Source: Alphaproteobacteria bacterium (GTDB taxonomy: Bacteria; Pseudomonadota; Alphaproteobacteria; Micropepsales; Micropepsaceae). From it: a DNA stretch of 63,492 bases. Under the pieces are notes generated by a model that saw nothing but the letters and a program-made list of their open reading frames with translations, had not been told where the DNA came from and searched no databases. Where the stretch lies: NCBI GenBank assembly GCA_025924715.1, contig JAICHV010000017.1, forward strand, positions 1 through 63,492. The letters are read 5' to 3'. Shown piece by piece: positions 37,550 to 45,836 of this stretch; the stretch's first letter is position 1, and each line of letters opens with the position of its first letter. Both the position numbers and the translations under genes were made by a program.

Positions 37550-39610
37550 ATGACTCCTAAATTGACCCGTCGCGCCGTGACGGCGGGACTCTGCGCATCC
37601 GCTGTGGCACCGGGGCTTGCCGCCGCGCCGAAAAAGACCCGCCAGGGCGGGGTCCGTTACGACACCTCGAACGGGGAGTGGATGAGCTATAGCGGTGACC
37701 AGAAGGGCCTGCGCTATTCCCCCCTGAGCCAGCTCAATGCGGAAAATTTCAGCCGGCTGGAATTGGCCTGGAGCTATGCCGAACCGGGCGATGTCAATCT
37801 GCAGGCGACGCCCCTGATGGTGAACGGCGTGCTCTACACCACCGCGGGGCTGAAGCGCAGCGTTTTGGCGCTGGACGCGCGCACCGGCGCCCGCCAATGG
37901 CGGTTCGATTTCGATGAAGGCCATCGCGGAAGCATGGCACCGCGTCCCGGCAGCGGCCATGGCGTCAGCTATTGGCGCGACGGCGGCACCGAACGAATCC
38001 TCTATGTCACCATCGGCTATCAGTTGATCTCGCTGGACGCGAAAACCGGCAAGCCCGATCCGAAGTTCGGCGTGAACGGCGTGGTCGATCTCAAAAAAGA
38101 CGACGACCAGGACATTAATCTCGAGGGCGACGGCGCCGGGCAGGAGATCGGCCTGCATTCCACGCCCCTGGTGGTGAATGATGTGGTGGTGGTGGGCGCC
38201 GCCCACTCGGCCACGACCACCACCGCCAAACATGTGAAGGGGTTCGTCCGCGGCTTCGACGTCAAAACCGGCAAGCGGCTCTGGATCTTCCACACCGTGC
38301 CCCAGAAGGGCGAGATCGGTTATGACACCTGGCTGAACGGCTCGGCCGAAAACACCGGCAACACCGGCAATTGGGCCCAGAACAGCGCCGATCCGGAACT
38401 GGGTTTGGTCTATCTGGCCATCGAGCAGCCCACCGATGACTATTACGGCGCCTTCCGGCCGGGGGCGAACCTGTTCGCCGATTGCCTGGTGGCGGTGGAT
38501 GTCAAGACCGGCAAGCGGCGCTGGTATTATCAGACCGTGCATCACGACATCTGGGACCGCGACTTGATGTGCGCGCCCATCCTTTACGACATGAAGATGG
38601 ATGGCCGCATCATCAAGGCGATGGCGATCCCCACCAAACAGGCCTTCACCTTTGTGCTGGACCGCACCACCGGCAAGCCGATCTGGCCCATCCCCGAGAC
38701 CAAGGTGCCGATCGGCGATGTGCCCGGCGAATGGTATTCGCCGACCCAGCCAATCCCGTCCAAGCCGCCGGCCTTCGATGTGCAGGGACTGTCGGCCGAC
38801 CAGATCATCGACTTCACCCCGGCGTTGCGCCAAGAAGCGCTGCGTCTGCTGAAGGATTACAACTGGGGCCATCTTTTCGCCCCGCCGATCGTCAGCAAAT
38901 GGCCGGACAAGTTGGGCACCATTCAGATCCCGTCCACCGACGGGGCGGCGCAATGGCCGGGTGGCGCGCTCGATCCCGATACCAATGTCATGTACATCTT
39001 CTCCAACCACGCCTATGCCGTTCGCGGCCTTTTGCCTGCCGGCAATTTCGACAAGACAGGCCTGGCGCATATCTGGGGCGTGGCGAGCGCGACGGGCGGG
39101 CAGCGTGCCGAACTTCCGCCCAGCGAGGGAGGGCCAGCGCCTGCCGGTAGGGGCGGACGCGGCGGTGGCGGCGGCGGGCGCCTGACCGTGCAAGGACTTT
39201 CCATTCTCAAGCCGCCTTACGGCCGCATCACTGCCATCGATCTGAACAAGGGCGAAATCCTCTGGCAGATCGCGCATGGCGAAACCCCCGACGACGTCAA
39301 GAACCATCCGGCGTTGAAAGGCCTCGCCATTCCCCGCACCGGCAGCTTGGGCAAGGTCGGCACGCTGGTGACCAAGACGCTGGTGATCGCCGGCGATGGC
39401 ACCAACACCACCGGCCCCGACGGCAAGCCGGGCGCCTGGCTGCGCGCCTATGACAAGAAGACGGGCAAGGAAGTGGGCTCGGTGCACATGCCGGCGCGCG
39501 TCACCGGCTCGCCGATGACCTATGCCCTGGAGGGCCGGCAATATATTGCGGTTCCGATCTCGGGCCCGCCGGCCGCGGCGCAACTGGCGGTCTACAAACT
39601 GCCGGGATAG
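37550..39610 (+). CDS. PQQ-dependent dehydrogenase (membrane-bound glucose/quinate-type propeller), exported
   Basis: Quinoprotein of 686 residues with signal MTPKLTRRAVTAGLCASAVA (twin arginine, Tat-like). The eight-bladed propeller is seen in DTSNGEWMSYSGDQKGLRYS at the entrance, LAWSYAEPGDVNLQATPLMV, VKGFVRGFDVKTGKRLWIF, LVAVDVKTGKRRWYYQTVHH (a typical PQQ-DH block) and LRAYDKKTGKEVGSVHMPA. A loop PAGRGGRGGGGGGR lies at about residues 531-545. No heme c motif is present, so electrons must go to a separate acceptor. ATG 37550 is preferred; an in-frame ATG 24 codons upstream gives no signal peptide. It is divergent from the ThuA-like gene with operator site 3 between. Substrate unknown. Confidence 0.9.
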   Translation: MTPKLTRRAVTAGLCASAVAPGLAAAPKKTRQGGVRYDTSNGEWMSYSGDQKGLRYSPLSQLNAENFSRLELAWSYAEPGDVNLQATPLMVNGVLYTTAGLKRSVLALDARTGARQWRFDFDEGHRGSMAPRPGSGHGVSYWRDGGTERILYVTIGYQLISLDAKTGKPDPKFGVNGVVDLKKDDDQDINLEGDGAGQEIGLHSTPLVVNDVVVVGAAHSATTTTAKHVKGFVRGFDVKTGKRLWIFHTVPQKGEIGYDTWLNGSAENTGNTGNWAQNSADPELGLVYLAIEQPTDDYYGAFRPGANLFADCLVAVDVKTGKRRWYYQTVHHDIWDRDLMCAPILYDMKMDGRIIKAMAIPTKQAFTFVLDRTTGKPIWPIPETKVPIGDVPGEWYSPTQPIPSKPPAFDVQGLSADQIIDFTPALRQEALRLLKDYNWGHLFAPPIVSKWPDKLGTIQIPSTDGAAQWPGGALDPDTNVMYIFSNHAYAVRGLLPAGNFDKTGLAHIWGVASATGGQRAELPPSEGGPAPAGRGGRGGGGGGRLTVQGLSILKPPYGRITAIDLNKGEILWQIAHGETPDDVKNHPALKGLAIPRTGSLGKVGTLVTKTLVIAGDGTNTTGPDGKPGAWLRAYDKKTGKEVGSVHMPARVTGSPMTYALEGRQYIAVPISGPPAAAQLAVYKLPG

Positions 39611-39613
39611 CGG

Positions 39614-39742
39614 TTATCCGCGCAAGGCTTTGAGCAGCAAAAAGACCGCGCCTACCAGGAAAGTACCCAGCACGAAGCCCCGACAGAGCGCGGTAATTAA
39701 TGGCGGCAAGGGACGCCGAAGCGAGGGGGTGCCGAATTTCAT
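39614..39742 (-). CDS. Small single-span membrane protein (42 residues)
   Basis: A short open frame on the minus strand encodes a basic N-terminus (MKFGTPSLRRPLPP), one hydrophobic segment (RGFVLGTFLVGAVFLLLKAL) and stop TAA. The positive-inside pattern and the position 94 bases downstream of the SDR gene on the same strand make it plausible as a real small membrane protein. The ribosome site is poor. It converges on the PQQ dehydrogenase, three bases from its stop. No homologue is recognised. Confidence 0.4.
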   Translation of the reverse strand: MKFGTPSLRRPLPPLITALCRGFVLGTFLVGAVFLLLKALRG

Positions 39743-39836
39743 GACCGGAACCTACCCGGTCAGCATGAACTCCCGATGAATGCCGGCGCACAGGACGCCA
39801 TATGCGGCGACGCGTTTCGTGTTCCGTTCTCCCGGT

Positions 39837-40568
39837 TCAAATTGTCATGCCGCCGTCGATTGCAAAAGTTTGGCCGGTGGTAAAGGCGGCGGCGTCGCTC
39901 CCCAGATACAGCGCCACCTCGGCGATCTCCTCCGGCCTGCCCAAGCGGCCGGCCGGCTGACGGGCGATGAAATTGCGCCGCGCCATTTCATAGTCCCCGC
40001 TGTCGGTCCAGCGTTGGCGCAAGGATGGCGTATCGACGGTGCCCGGGCAGATCGCGTTGCAGCGAATGCCCTTGTCGACATAGTCGCGCGCCACCGATTT
40101 GGTCAAGCCAATCACCGCCGCCTTGGTGGTGCCATAGGCGCAGCGGTCGGGCAGGCCCTTGAGCGAGCTTGCCACGGAGGACACATTGATAATGGAGCCG
40201 CTGCCGCGCGTGAGCATGGACGGCAGAAACGCCTTGATGGTCCGCACCATCGAAAGCACGTTGACGTCGAAGGCGTGGGTCCAGACATCCTCGACGTTGT
40301 CCAATACCGTTCCGTGATCCACTATGCCCGCGCAATTGAAGAGCACGTCAATGGCGCCGGTTTGCTCGGCGGCAGCCGCGATAGCCGCCGCGTCGGTAAC
40401 ATCCAGACCGCGCCGTTCGCAGCCGTCCAGTCCGTCCAGAAGCTTTGGGTTGATGTCGGTCGCAATCACGCGCGCGCCTTCAGCCAGGAACAGCGCGGCG
40501 GTGGCGCGGCCGATGCCTTGGCCGGCCGCGGTTATGAAGATGGTTTTTCCTGCTGCCCTGTCCGTCAC
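39837..40568 (-). CDS. Short-chain dehydrogenase/reductase of the DHRS6 (BDH2) type
   Basis: Cytoplasmic NAD(H)-dependent SDR of 243 residues. Nucleotide motif TAAGQGIG, the DVLFNCAGIVDHGTVLD block, catalytic Ser in IINVSSVASSLKG and the YGTTKAA Tyr-Lys pair are all present, then CNAICPGTVDTPSLRQRW. The run of matches (TAAGQGIG, IKAFLPSML, CPGTVDTPSL, KAAVIGLTKSVA) is close to vertebrate DHRS6, which oxidises 3-hydroxybutyrate or cyclic hydroxy acids; bacterial relatives include 2-keto-3-deoxy-L-fuconate dehydrogenase. The start is set at GTG 40568 (VTDRAAGKT); an ATG 20 codons upstream adds a sequence unlike the family. Divergent from an FkbM methyltransferase gene. Confidence 0.9.
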   Translation of the reverse strand: MTDRAAGKTIFITAAGQGIGRATAALFLAEGARVIATDINPKLLDGLDGCERRGLDVTDAAAIAAAAEQTGAIDVLFNCAGIVDHGTVLDNVEDVWTHAFDVNVLSMVRTIKAFLPSMLTRGSGSIINVSSVASSLKGLPDRCAYGTTKAAVIGLTKSVARDYVDKGIRCNAICPGTVDTPSLRQRWTDSGDYEMARRNFIARQPAGRLGRPEEIAEVALYLGSDAAAFTTGQTFAIDGGMTI

Positions 40569-40623
40569 GCTGTGCCCCCAAAACTCACGATTCGACCTTC
40601 CGAAGGGGGGCGGCATCTGCAGC

Positions 40624-40651
40624 TTCAAAGCCGCTCAAAAGCCTGTATAAT
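40624..40651 (+). promoter_or_regulatory. Candidate sigma-70 promoter for the FkbM gene
   Basis: A perfect TATAAT at 40646-40651 with a -35-like TTCAAA at 40624-40629 (16-base spacer), 40 bases before the ATG at 40692. Consensus -10 hexamers are rare in this GC-rich window. Confidence 0.4.
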
Positions 40652-40691
40652 CCCTATATTCCCAAGATCGATCCCGCGAAAGAAAGAAATT

Positions 40692-41507
40692 ATGCAGTCC
40701 GACCTAATCTACGACATTGGCATGCATGTCGGTCAAGACACAAATTTTTACCTGCAAAAAGGATTCCGCGTTGTCGCCATCGAAGCCAACCCCGCGCTCT
40801 GCGCCGAAGCCAAGGTAAGATTTCAATCGCAGATCGAAAGCGGGCAATTGACCATCGTCAATAAGGCGATCGGCGAAACCAAAGGGTCGATCGATTTCTA
40901 TCTCAACGATAAACTGAGCGTGTGGGGAACCGCCAATCCTGATTGGGTCCGCCGCAATGAAATGCGCGGCGCCGGCAGCAGCAGGGCGATCAAAGTGGAA
41001 GCAACCACAATCGGCGACATTTTGAATGATTTTGGGATGCCGCATTACATGAAGATCGATATCGAAGGCTCGGATATCTTATGCCTCTCCGGGCTTTTGC
41101 CCTGCAGCGAGAAGCCAAAATTCGTATCGGTCGAATCGAATGAAACGTCCTTTGCGGAAACATGGAAACAGTTCGAGATCTTCAAGCGCCTTGGCTACAA
41201 AAAGTACAAGATAATCGCGCAGCACAATATTGCGGACCAGAAACCTCCCAGCCAAACCCGGGAAGGAAAGGCGGTCGATTTCAAGTTCGAGGAGGGGGCG
41301 AGCGGTCTGTTCGGCGAGGAAACGCCCGGCGAATGGCAATCACTCGACGAGGTCACCGATCAATATAACAAGATTTATTTCCAAGCCCGCCTGATGAACC
41401 AACATACCGGCATCTTCCGCAATATCAGAAGCTATAAGGTCCAGAAGTTTTTAAGCATTCTCTTTCCCCTGGGCCGGGGTTGGTATGACACGCACGCCAC
41501 ATTCTGA
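40692..41507 (+). CDS. FkbM family SAM-dependent methyltransferase
   Basis: A 271-residue enzyme. The SAM-binding motif is IYDIGMHVGQDTNFYLQKGF followed by VVAIEANPALC; HYMKIDIEGSDILCLSG is the FkbM motif IV region. FkbM proteins O-methylate sugars or small hydroxyl groups, often in surface-glycan loci. ATG 40692 begins the family-like sequence; upstream in-frame sequence lies over the SDR gene on the other strand and is not credible. The gene is visibly more AT-rich than its neighbours and converges on a GT2 gene, so a glycan-modification role and lateral origin are inferred. Confidence 0.88.
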   Translation: MQSDLIYDIGMHVGQDTNFYLQKGFRVVAIEANPALCAEAKVRFQSQIESGQLTIVNKAIGETKGSIDFYLNDKLSVWGTANPDWVRRNEMRGAGSSRAIKVEATTIGDILNDFGMPHYMKIDIEGSDILCLSGLLPCSEKPKFVSVESNETSFAETWKQFEIFKRLGYKKYKIIAQHNIADQKPPSQTREGKAVDFKFEEGASGLFGEETPGEWQSLDEVTDQYNKIYFQARLMNQHTGIFRNIRSYKVQKFLSILFPLGRGWYDTHATF

Positions 41508-41520
41508 ACTGCCAGGGAAA

Positions 41521-42498
41521 TTACAACGGGCCTTGGCGGGATAACGGCTCCGACTTCTTGGCTTGCACGGCTTGCACAATCGCGGCCGGCAATTGCGCGA
41601 TCGCGGAGGGCTGCAGCGCAAGATAGGATCGCACAAATCGGCCATGGCGATATTCGCGGCGCCGGGTGGCCGCCAGCACCGCCCGCCAAAAATCCACATT
41701 GAGGTCTTTAATGCACCGCCTGTTGAGTTCGCGCTGATCGTCCTTAAGCGGGAGACGACAGAGCAGTTGCCGGTACCGCCTTTCGCCCAACAGGCGCTTC
41801 ACTTCACTCACCGTGCCCCAATCCGCCCTGGAGATATTTACGCCGGCGCCCATCGCGACGCCGTTGACCGCGGAAAAAGCGATTTTTCGCAGGACCGGCA
41901 TGGTTTGCAGCCAAAAATAACAATCCTCGCCCGGTGAAAGCCCGATTTCGAAGCGCAAGTGCGGTATCGCCGAGAATTTGTAGGCGACGGTGGAAGGAAT
42001 GGCGGGCGAGCGGCACAACACGGCGTCGAAAAAATCGTCCTGGAACCAATAAAGATCGTGCGCGGGATCAAAGGACACATGATCGGCCAGCTTAAGGCCC
42101 ACCTCTTGAAACCAGGAATGCCCCGCGTCATGCCGCTGGCAATCCTCAAAAAAGAACTCCGCGCCCGCCGCCCAGGCCGCCGCCACGCGGTCCAGGTGAC
42201 CGGCTTCCCATTCGTCATCGGAATCCAGGAAAGCCACGATTTCGGTCGTAGGATCCAAAGCATCCAGGCCGCGGTTGCGGGCCGCGGACAGACCGCCATT
42301 GGCCTGGCTGATCACCGTCAGCCTGTCGCCGGCCTCGGCCCGCAGCACGCCGAGCTCGTCATCCGCGCTGATCGGCGAGCCGTCGTCCACCACGATCAGA
42401 TGCCAGGCGGCGTTCGTGGTCTGGTTCAGCACGGATCGGACGGCTTTTTGCAGCAGTCCGGGCGTGCGTTGAAAAAACGGAATAATGATGGCGATCAT
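41521..42498 (-). CDS. Family 2 glycosyltransferase
   Basis: A 325-residue GT-A type transferase. It begins MIAIIIPFFQRTPGLLQKAV, continues VRSVLNQT and WHLIVVDDGSP (nucleotide-sugar site), NGGLSAARNRGLDAL, and has the DxD-type metal motif in VAFLDSDDEWE. GLSPGEDCYFWLQ holds the likely catalytic acidic region. No membrane helix is seen. ATG 42498 is chosen since it opens the first beta strand; upstream in-frame ATGs add about 50 unrelated residues. It is followed 13 bases later by the converging FkbM gene and preceded by a second FkbM gene on the same strand. Acceptor and donor unknown. Confidence 0.9.
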   Translation of the reverse strand: MIAIIIPFFQRTPGLLQKAVRSVLNQTTNAAWHLIVVDDGSPISADDELGVLRAEAGDRLTVISQANGGLSAARNRGLDALDPTTEIVAFLDSDDEWEAGHLDRVAAAWAAGAEFFFEDCQRHDAGHSWFQEVGLKLADHVSFDPAHDLYWFQDDFFDAVLCRSPAIPSTVAYKFSAIPHLRFEIGLSPGEDCYFWLQTMPVLRKIAFSAVNGVAMGAGVNISRADWGTVSEVKRLLGERRYRQLLCRLPLKDDQRELNRRCIKDLNVDFWRAVLAATRRREYRHGRFVRSYLALQPSAIAQLPAAIVQAVQAKKSEPLSRQGPL

Positions 42499-42529
42499 GA
42501 CCTGTTGCCCGGATCCCGATGAGAATCGG

Positions 42530-43267
42530 CTAGTTTCGAATCGAAAAGACATTCTCGCCAATAAAGACGAAATCCCTGTCGCGCTGCGCCATGCATTGGA
42601 GGAACGGCTTTGCCGTGCCTTGTTTCGGCAAAAGCCAATCATGAAGCTCAATCACGATAAGGGGAAATTGATCGACCCAATCGTTCGGACCGGCGAAGAG
42701 ATCGGCTTCACCGCCTTCAATATCTATCTTGGCGATAAATGGGACATAGCCTTGCGCCATTTTCTCTGAAACCACCCGGCTGATGGAGTGGAGTTGAACT
42801 TGGCCGTTGGCGTCCTGTCTTGTTTGATATCCCCACTCGCCTTCGCCTGGATCGACCAGGGACACCACACCGTCGCGCGACCCGATGGCGGCCTGCCGGC
42901 ATTCCACATTCAGGCCCGAGGTGTTGCGCGTTTGGAGTTCGAAATTGGCCTTGTCCGGTTCGAAGGAGACGATATGAGCGGAGGGAAAGCGCGAGGCAAA
43001 CCAGCATACACTGGCGCCTATATTGGCGCCGGCGTCTATGATCAAAGGCTTTGCCACGCCTTGGGCAAAACTGTGAATCTCCTCGCCGCGTTTGAGGCGG
43101 CGAAGCGCGTAATCCTCGTTGAGGAATATCTGCTCTATGACGCCACGGTCCGCTTTCGTACCGCGGTGGATAAATTTTCGGTTTCCGTCGATGGGATAGG
43201 GGTTCGGGAAGCCTTTCATCGCTCTTAGCTTGTTTGCCAATCGGCGCGCGAAAGATCTTTTTACCAA
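42530..43267 (-). CDS. FkbM family SAM-dependent methyltransferase (second copy)
   Basis: A 245-residue methyltransferase. The SAM site is LIIDAGANIGASVCWFASRF with the acidic end of the next strand in IVSFEPDKANFE; FIAKIDIEGGEADLFAG is the FkbM signature. It resembles the first FkbM protein only in these motifs, so it is not a recent duplicate. It lies 31 bases upstream of the GT2 gene on the same strand and is likely co-transcribed. ATG 43267 gives a basic N-terminus; an ATG 16 codons later (MKGFPNPYPID) is an alternative. Confidence 0.88.
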   Translation of the reverse strand: MVKRSFARRLANKLRAMKGFPNPYPIDGNRKFIHRGTKADRGVIEQIFLNEDYALRRLKRGEEIHSFAQGVAKPLIIDAGANIGASVCWFASRFPSAHIVSFEPDKANFELQTRNTSGLNVECRQAAIGSRDGVVSLVDPGEGEWGYQTRQDANGQVQLHSISRVVSEKMAQGYVPFIAKIDIEGGEADLFAGPNDWVDQFPLIVIELHDWLLPKQGTAKPFLQCMAQRDRDFVFIGENVFSIRN

Positions 43268-43581
43268 AATTTGCTCGCAAAAAGGGCAGGCAGCCGGGCA
43301 ATCGGGCCGTTTAGAATAGCATCTGACCTATGGTTTTCAACCGCCGGTATGGGCGGCTTCTGGGGCCGCCCGATAGGGCCCGGGGGCGGTCCGCCGACCC
43401 TGTTTGCTTTGCCAGGCTGGTCTTTGCGTTATGCGGTTTGGCGGCAGGCGCACAGCAAAGGCCTGCCAAACGCAGACGGGCGATTTTCCGCGGGTTTGTG
43501 GAGAGAGATGCGGACAGGATCATGCCGTCTGCCCAGCAAGCGGGCGGCATGCCCAGGATTTGTGGGCAGAGGTTTTAGGCC
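43268..43581. other. Gene-free stretch with GC-rich inverted repeats
   Basis: No credible coding sequence was found. It holds a hairpin GGGCGGC/GCCGCCC at 43351-43371 and a wider inverted repeat TCTGCCCA/TGGGCAGA at 43528-43535 and 43563-43570. The open frames crossing it lack family resemblance and ribosome sites. It may carry the promoter of the minus-strand FkbM-GT2 pair at its left end. Confidence 0.5.
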
Positions 43582-44004
43582 TCAGGGACGGCTTTCGACT
43601 TCTTTCTTCAAGGCACCCAACATCAGTGACCAGGTCTTGGCAAATTTGCTCTTCTGCTCGTCGCTGAGGGTGGCCGCTGCGAGGGGTGCCTGGATCAGTT
43701 TCACCTTGGTGCCTTGGCCCTGGCGCTGCAGCTCGAAGGTCACGAGGTTGGTGACGCCGTTCGCAGAACCGCTTCTGTGGGTGAAGCTCAATCGGTGATC
43801 TTCGTCGAAGGCGCGGATCTCGCCTTCGTCGCGGAACGATTTTCCATTGAAGTCGCCGGACATAGTGATCGGGTGGCCGACCTTCCAATCGGTATCGACC
43901 TTCGCTCCCAGGAACAAAGTCGAGGGATTGGTGATCATCGTATCCCATACCATGTGCGGTGAGGCCGCGATGATCGTTTCCACTTCAACCACTGTATGTT
44001 CCAT
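43582..44004 (-). CDS. SRPBCC/AHSA1-like lipid-binding fold protein
   Basis: A 140-residue cytoplasmic protein of the START-like (Bet v1) fold. Family marks are VEVETIIAASPHMVWDTMIT at the N-terminus, VGHPITMSGDFNGKSFRDEG, and the final helix SKFAKTWSLMLGALKKEVES. Such proteins bind hydrophobic ligands or act as Hsp90 co-activators (AHSA1); the ligand here is unknown. ATG 44004 has AAAGAGGTG nine bases upstream, a good ribosome site, and begins directly at the fold. It stands alone, divergent from a small secreted protein. Confidence 0.82.
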   Translation of the reverse strand: MEHTVVEVETIIAASPHMVWDTMITNPSTLFLGAKVDTDWKVGHPITMSGDFNGKSFRDEGEIRAFDEDHRLSFTHRSGSANGVTNLVTFELQRQGQGTKVKLIQAPLAAATLSDEQKSKFAKTWSLMLGALKKEVESRP

Positions 44005-44255
44005 GGCGCACCTCTTTGGACTGCGAACATAAACGGGTGGCGTATGTGCCAGTTCCTGGGGTTTGCGGCAACCAACCGAGAGCGCCTCCGGGCCAGCACT
44101 TTGTCGGTATCGTACCGGGCATCGTCGGAAAGCTTTTGCACGCCCTTGGGGCTGCGAGGTCTCTTTCGAAAATGTCATCGATACCACACCGGAACCGCGG
44201 AACGGCGGTGCGGGCAGCGCGTTCCGGAGCCGAAACGAGAAATGGGAGAGAGGTC

Positions 44256-44564
44256 ATGCGACCAGCCACCCGCAGGTTTTTACCGGCCGCCACTTTTGCG
44301 ATCTTTGCCGCAACCAGCCTATCGGCTTACGCCGCGCTGGGGCCGGCGCATCCCGGCCCCACGGTGAACGACTACACCGCCGCGGACCTGGATCGTGCCC
44401 AAGCCGCCGCCCAGGCCGCGGGCTATAAGCCGCTTGAGGTCACCACGGCGCAGGCCGGGAATTTCTTCATGAAGGGCGAGAAGGCCGGGCAAACCTTTTT
44501 CCTGACGGTGACGCCCGACGGAAAGGTTTATCCTTCCGCCCCTTTGCCGCCCATCAGCGGGTGA
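44256..44564 (+). CDS. Small exported protein, possibly PepSY-like
   Basis: A 102-residue protein with signal peptide (about 1-26, ending LSAYAA). The mature part has a helix rich in Ala (LDRAQAAAQAAGYKPLEV) followed by strands ending GQTFFLTVTPDGKVYPSAPL. That helix-then-strand pattern resembles PepSY-type periplasmic domains, but the match is weak. ATG 44256 is supported by GGGAGAGAGG upstream. It converges on the SMP-30 gene, 37 bases apart. Function unknown. Confidence 0.72.
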   Translation: MRPATRRFLPAATFAIFAATSLSAYAALGPAHPGPTVNDYTAADLDRAQAAAQAAGYKPLEVTTAQAGNFFMKGEKAGQTFFLTVTPDGKVYPSAPLPPISG

Positions 44565-44601
44565 GCGCCAAAAGGGCCCTGGCGTCTTAAGCCATTGCGC
44601 A

Positions 44602-45639
44602 TTACTTGGCGTAAAGCGCAGGCTTGCCCGCGACCAGAAGCTTGAGGCGGTACACGCTGGTCGAGCCCATGATGTAAAGTGTCTTGCCGTCATCGCCCCA
44701 GGTCAGATTGGCGGCCACTTCCGGCAATTGAAGCTGTCCCAGCAGCTTATAGCTGGGCGAGAAGATGCGAATGCCGCCCGGGCCCGTCGCCCAAAGATCG
44801 CCCTTCGAATCGATTCGAAGACCATCGGGCACGCCGTCGCCGGTTGCCTTGCTGAGATCGACCACGATCTTGTGATTGGAGACGCTGCCGTCGGCCGCCA
44901 CGTCATAGCGATGGATCGTCGGCTTGTTTTCGCTATTGGAAATGATGACGCTTTTGCCATCGGGGGTAAAGTCGATGCCGTTGGGACGCGCGAGATCGGT
45001 GATCACCGCGCTTAATTTGCCGTCCTTGTAGCGATACACCCCATTGAACTTGATTTCTTTGGCCGGGTTTTTATCGATATCGGCGTTCGGTTTGGCCGGA
45101 TCGTAAAAGCCATAAGGCGGGTCGGTGAACCAAAGCGCGCCATCGGGCGCGAAGGTCAGATCGTTGGGGCTGTTGAACCGCTTGCCCTCATAGCGTTCCA
45201 GAAATGGCGTGATGTGCAAGTCCTTGTCCAGCCGCACGATCCGGCGTGCGCCATGCTGGTTCATCAGCACGGTACCATCCTTGTCGGTCACCATCGCATT
45301 GGAACCCGCATTGGCGCCCGCCGGGAAACTGGCGAGGCCGCCGGCATGGTCGAGCTGCAAGGTGACCTTTCCGCTCGGCGTCATCTTGTACATCTTGTTG
45401 CCGCGCAGATCGCTGAACCACAGGGTCCCCTGGTGCCACATCGGACCTTCGAGGAAGACGAAACCGGTTGCCACTTTTTCGATCACGGCATTGGGAGCAA
45501 TGAGGGAATTGATCGCCGGGTCCAGCCGCGCGATCTTGGCGTCCGCGGCCGGTTTCATCACCGTTGTCGACGCGGCAGCTGCGGGTAATGCGCCGCCAAG
45601 CAGGGCAGCGACGATCATGAGGTTATGGATCTTGGACAA
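44602..45639 (-). CDS. SMP-30/gluconolactonase-like propeller protein, exported
   Basis: A 345-residue six-bladed beta-propeller with signal peptide MSKIHNLMIVAALLGGALPA. The SMP-30 family opening EGPMWHQGTLWFSDLRGNKM contains the metal-binding glutamate; SPNDLTFAPDGALWFTDPPY and PNGIDFTPDGKSVIISNSE hold the metal-binding Asn/Asp residues, and GDGVPDGLRIDSKGDLWAT closes the site. Members hydrolyse sugar lactones or other esters, which would suit lactones made by the nearby PQQ dehydrogenases. It is divergent from the IclR gene with about 200 bases between. Substrate not known. Confidence 0.9.
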   Translation of the reverse strand: MSKIHNLMIVAALLGGALPAAAASTTVMKPAADAKIARLDPAINSLIAPNAVIEKVATGFVFLEGPMWHQGTLWFSDLRGNKMYKMTPSGKVTLQLDHAGGLASFPAGANAGSNAMVTDKDGTVLMNQHGARRIVRLDKDLHITPFLERYEGKRFNSPNDLTFAPDGALWFTDPPYGFYDPAKPNADIDKNPAKEIKFNGVYRYKDGKLSAVITDLARPNGIDFTPDGKSVIISNSENKPTIHRYDVAADGSVSNHKIVVDLSKATGDGVPDGLRIDSKGDLWATGPGGIRIFSPSYKLLGQLQLPEVAANLTWGDDGKTLYIMGSTSVYRLKLLVAGKPALYAK

Positions 45640-45836
45640 ATATTCCTCCCAATTTTTACGGCCAAAGCCATTTGCCCAAGGCGGCCGGGCGCGGGCGGGA
45701 ATAAAGCATCCTTAGGCGTATATTTGTAGGGGATAATTCTTCACGGTAAATCGGCTGTTCCACCAGGTGCCCGAAATCGCGCTTTGCGCCGGGCCGGCAA
45801 TGAGGGATAACGGGGCCTTGCATTCATTGGTGCGCT

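Noticed and set aside
37520..39583. 687-codon open frame on the minus strand
   Set aside because: It is the antisense shadow of the PQQ dehydrogenase at 37550-39610, caused by high third-position GC. It has no family resemblance. The same applies to other long antisense frames in the window.
39780..40691. Long N-terminal extension of the first FkbM protein
   Set aside because: The extension is the reverse shadow of the SDR gene. The family sequence begins at the ATG at 40692.
43271..43798. 175-codon plus-strand frame
   Set aside because: It crosses the SRPBCC gene on the other strand, has no ribosome site and no recognisable domain.
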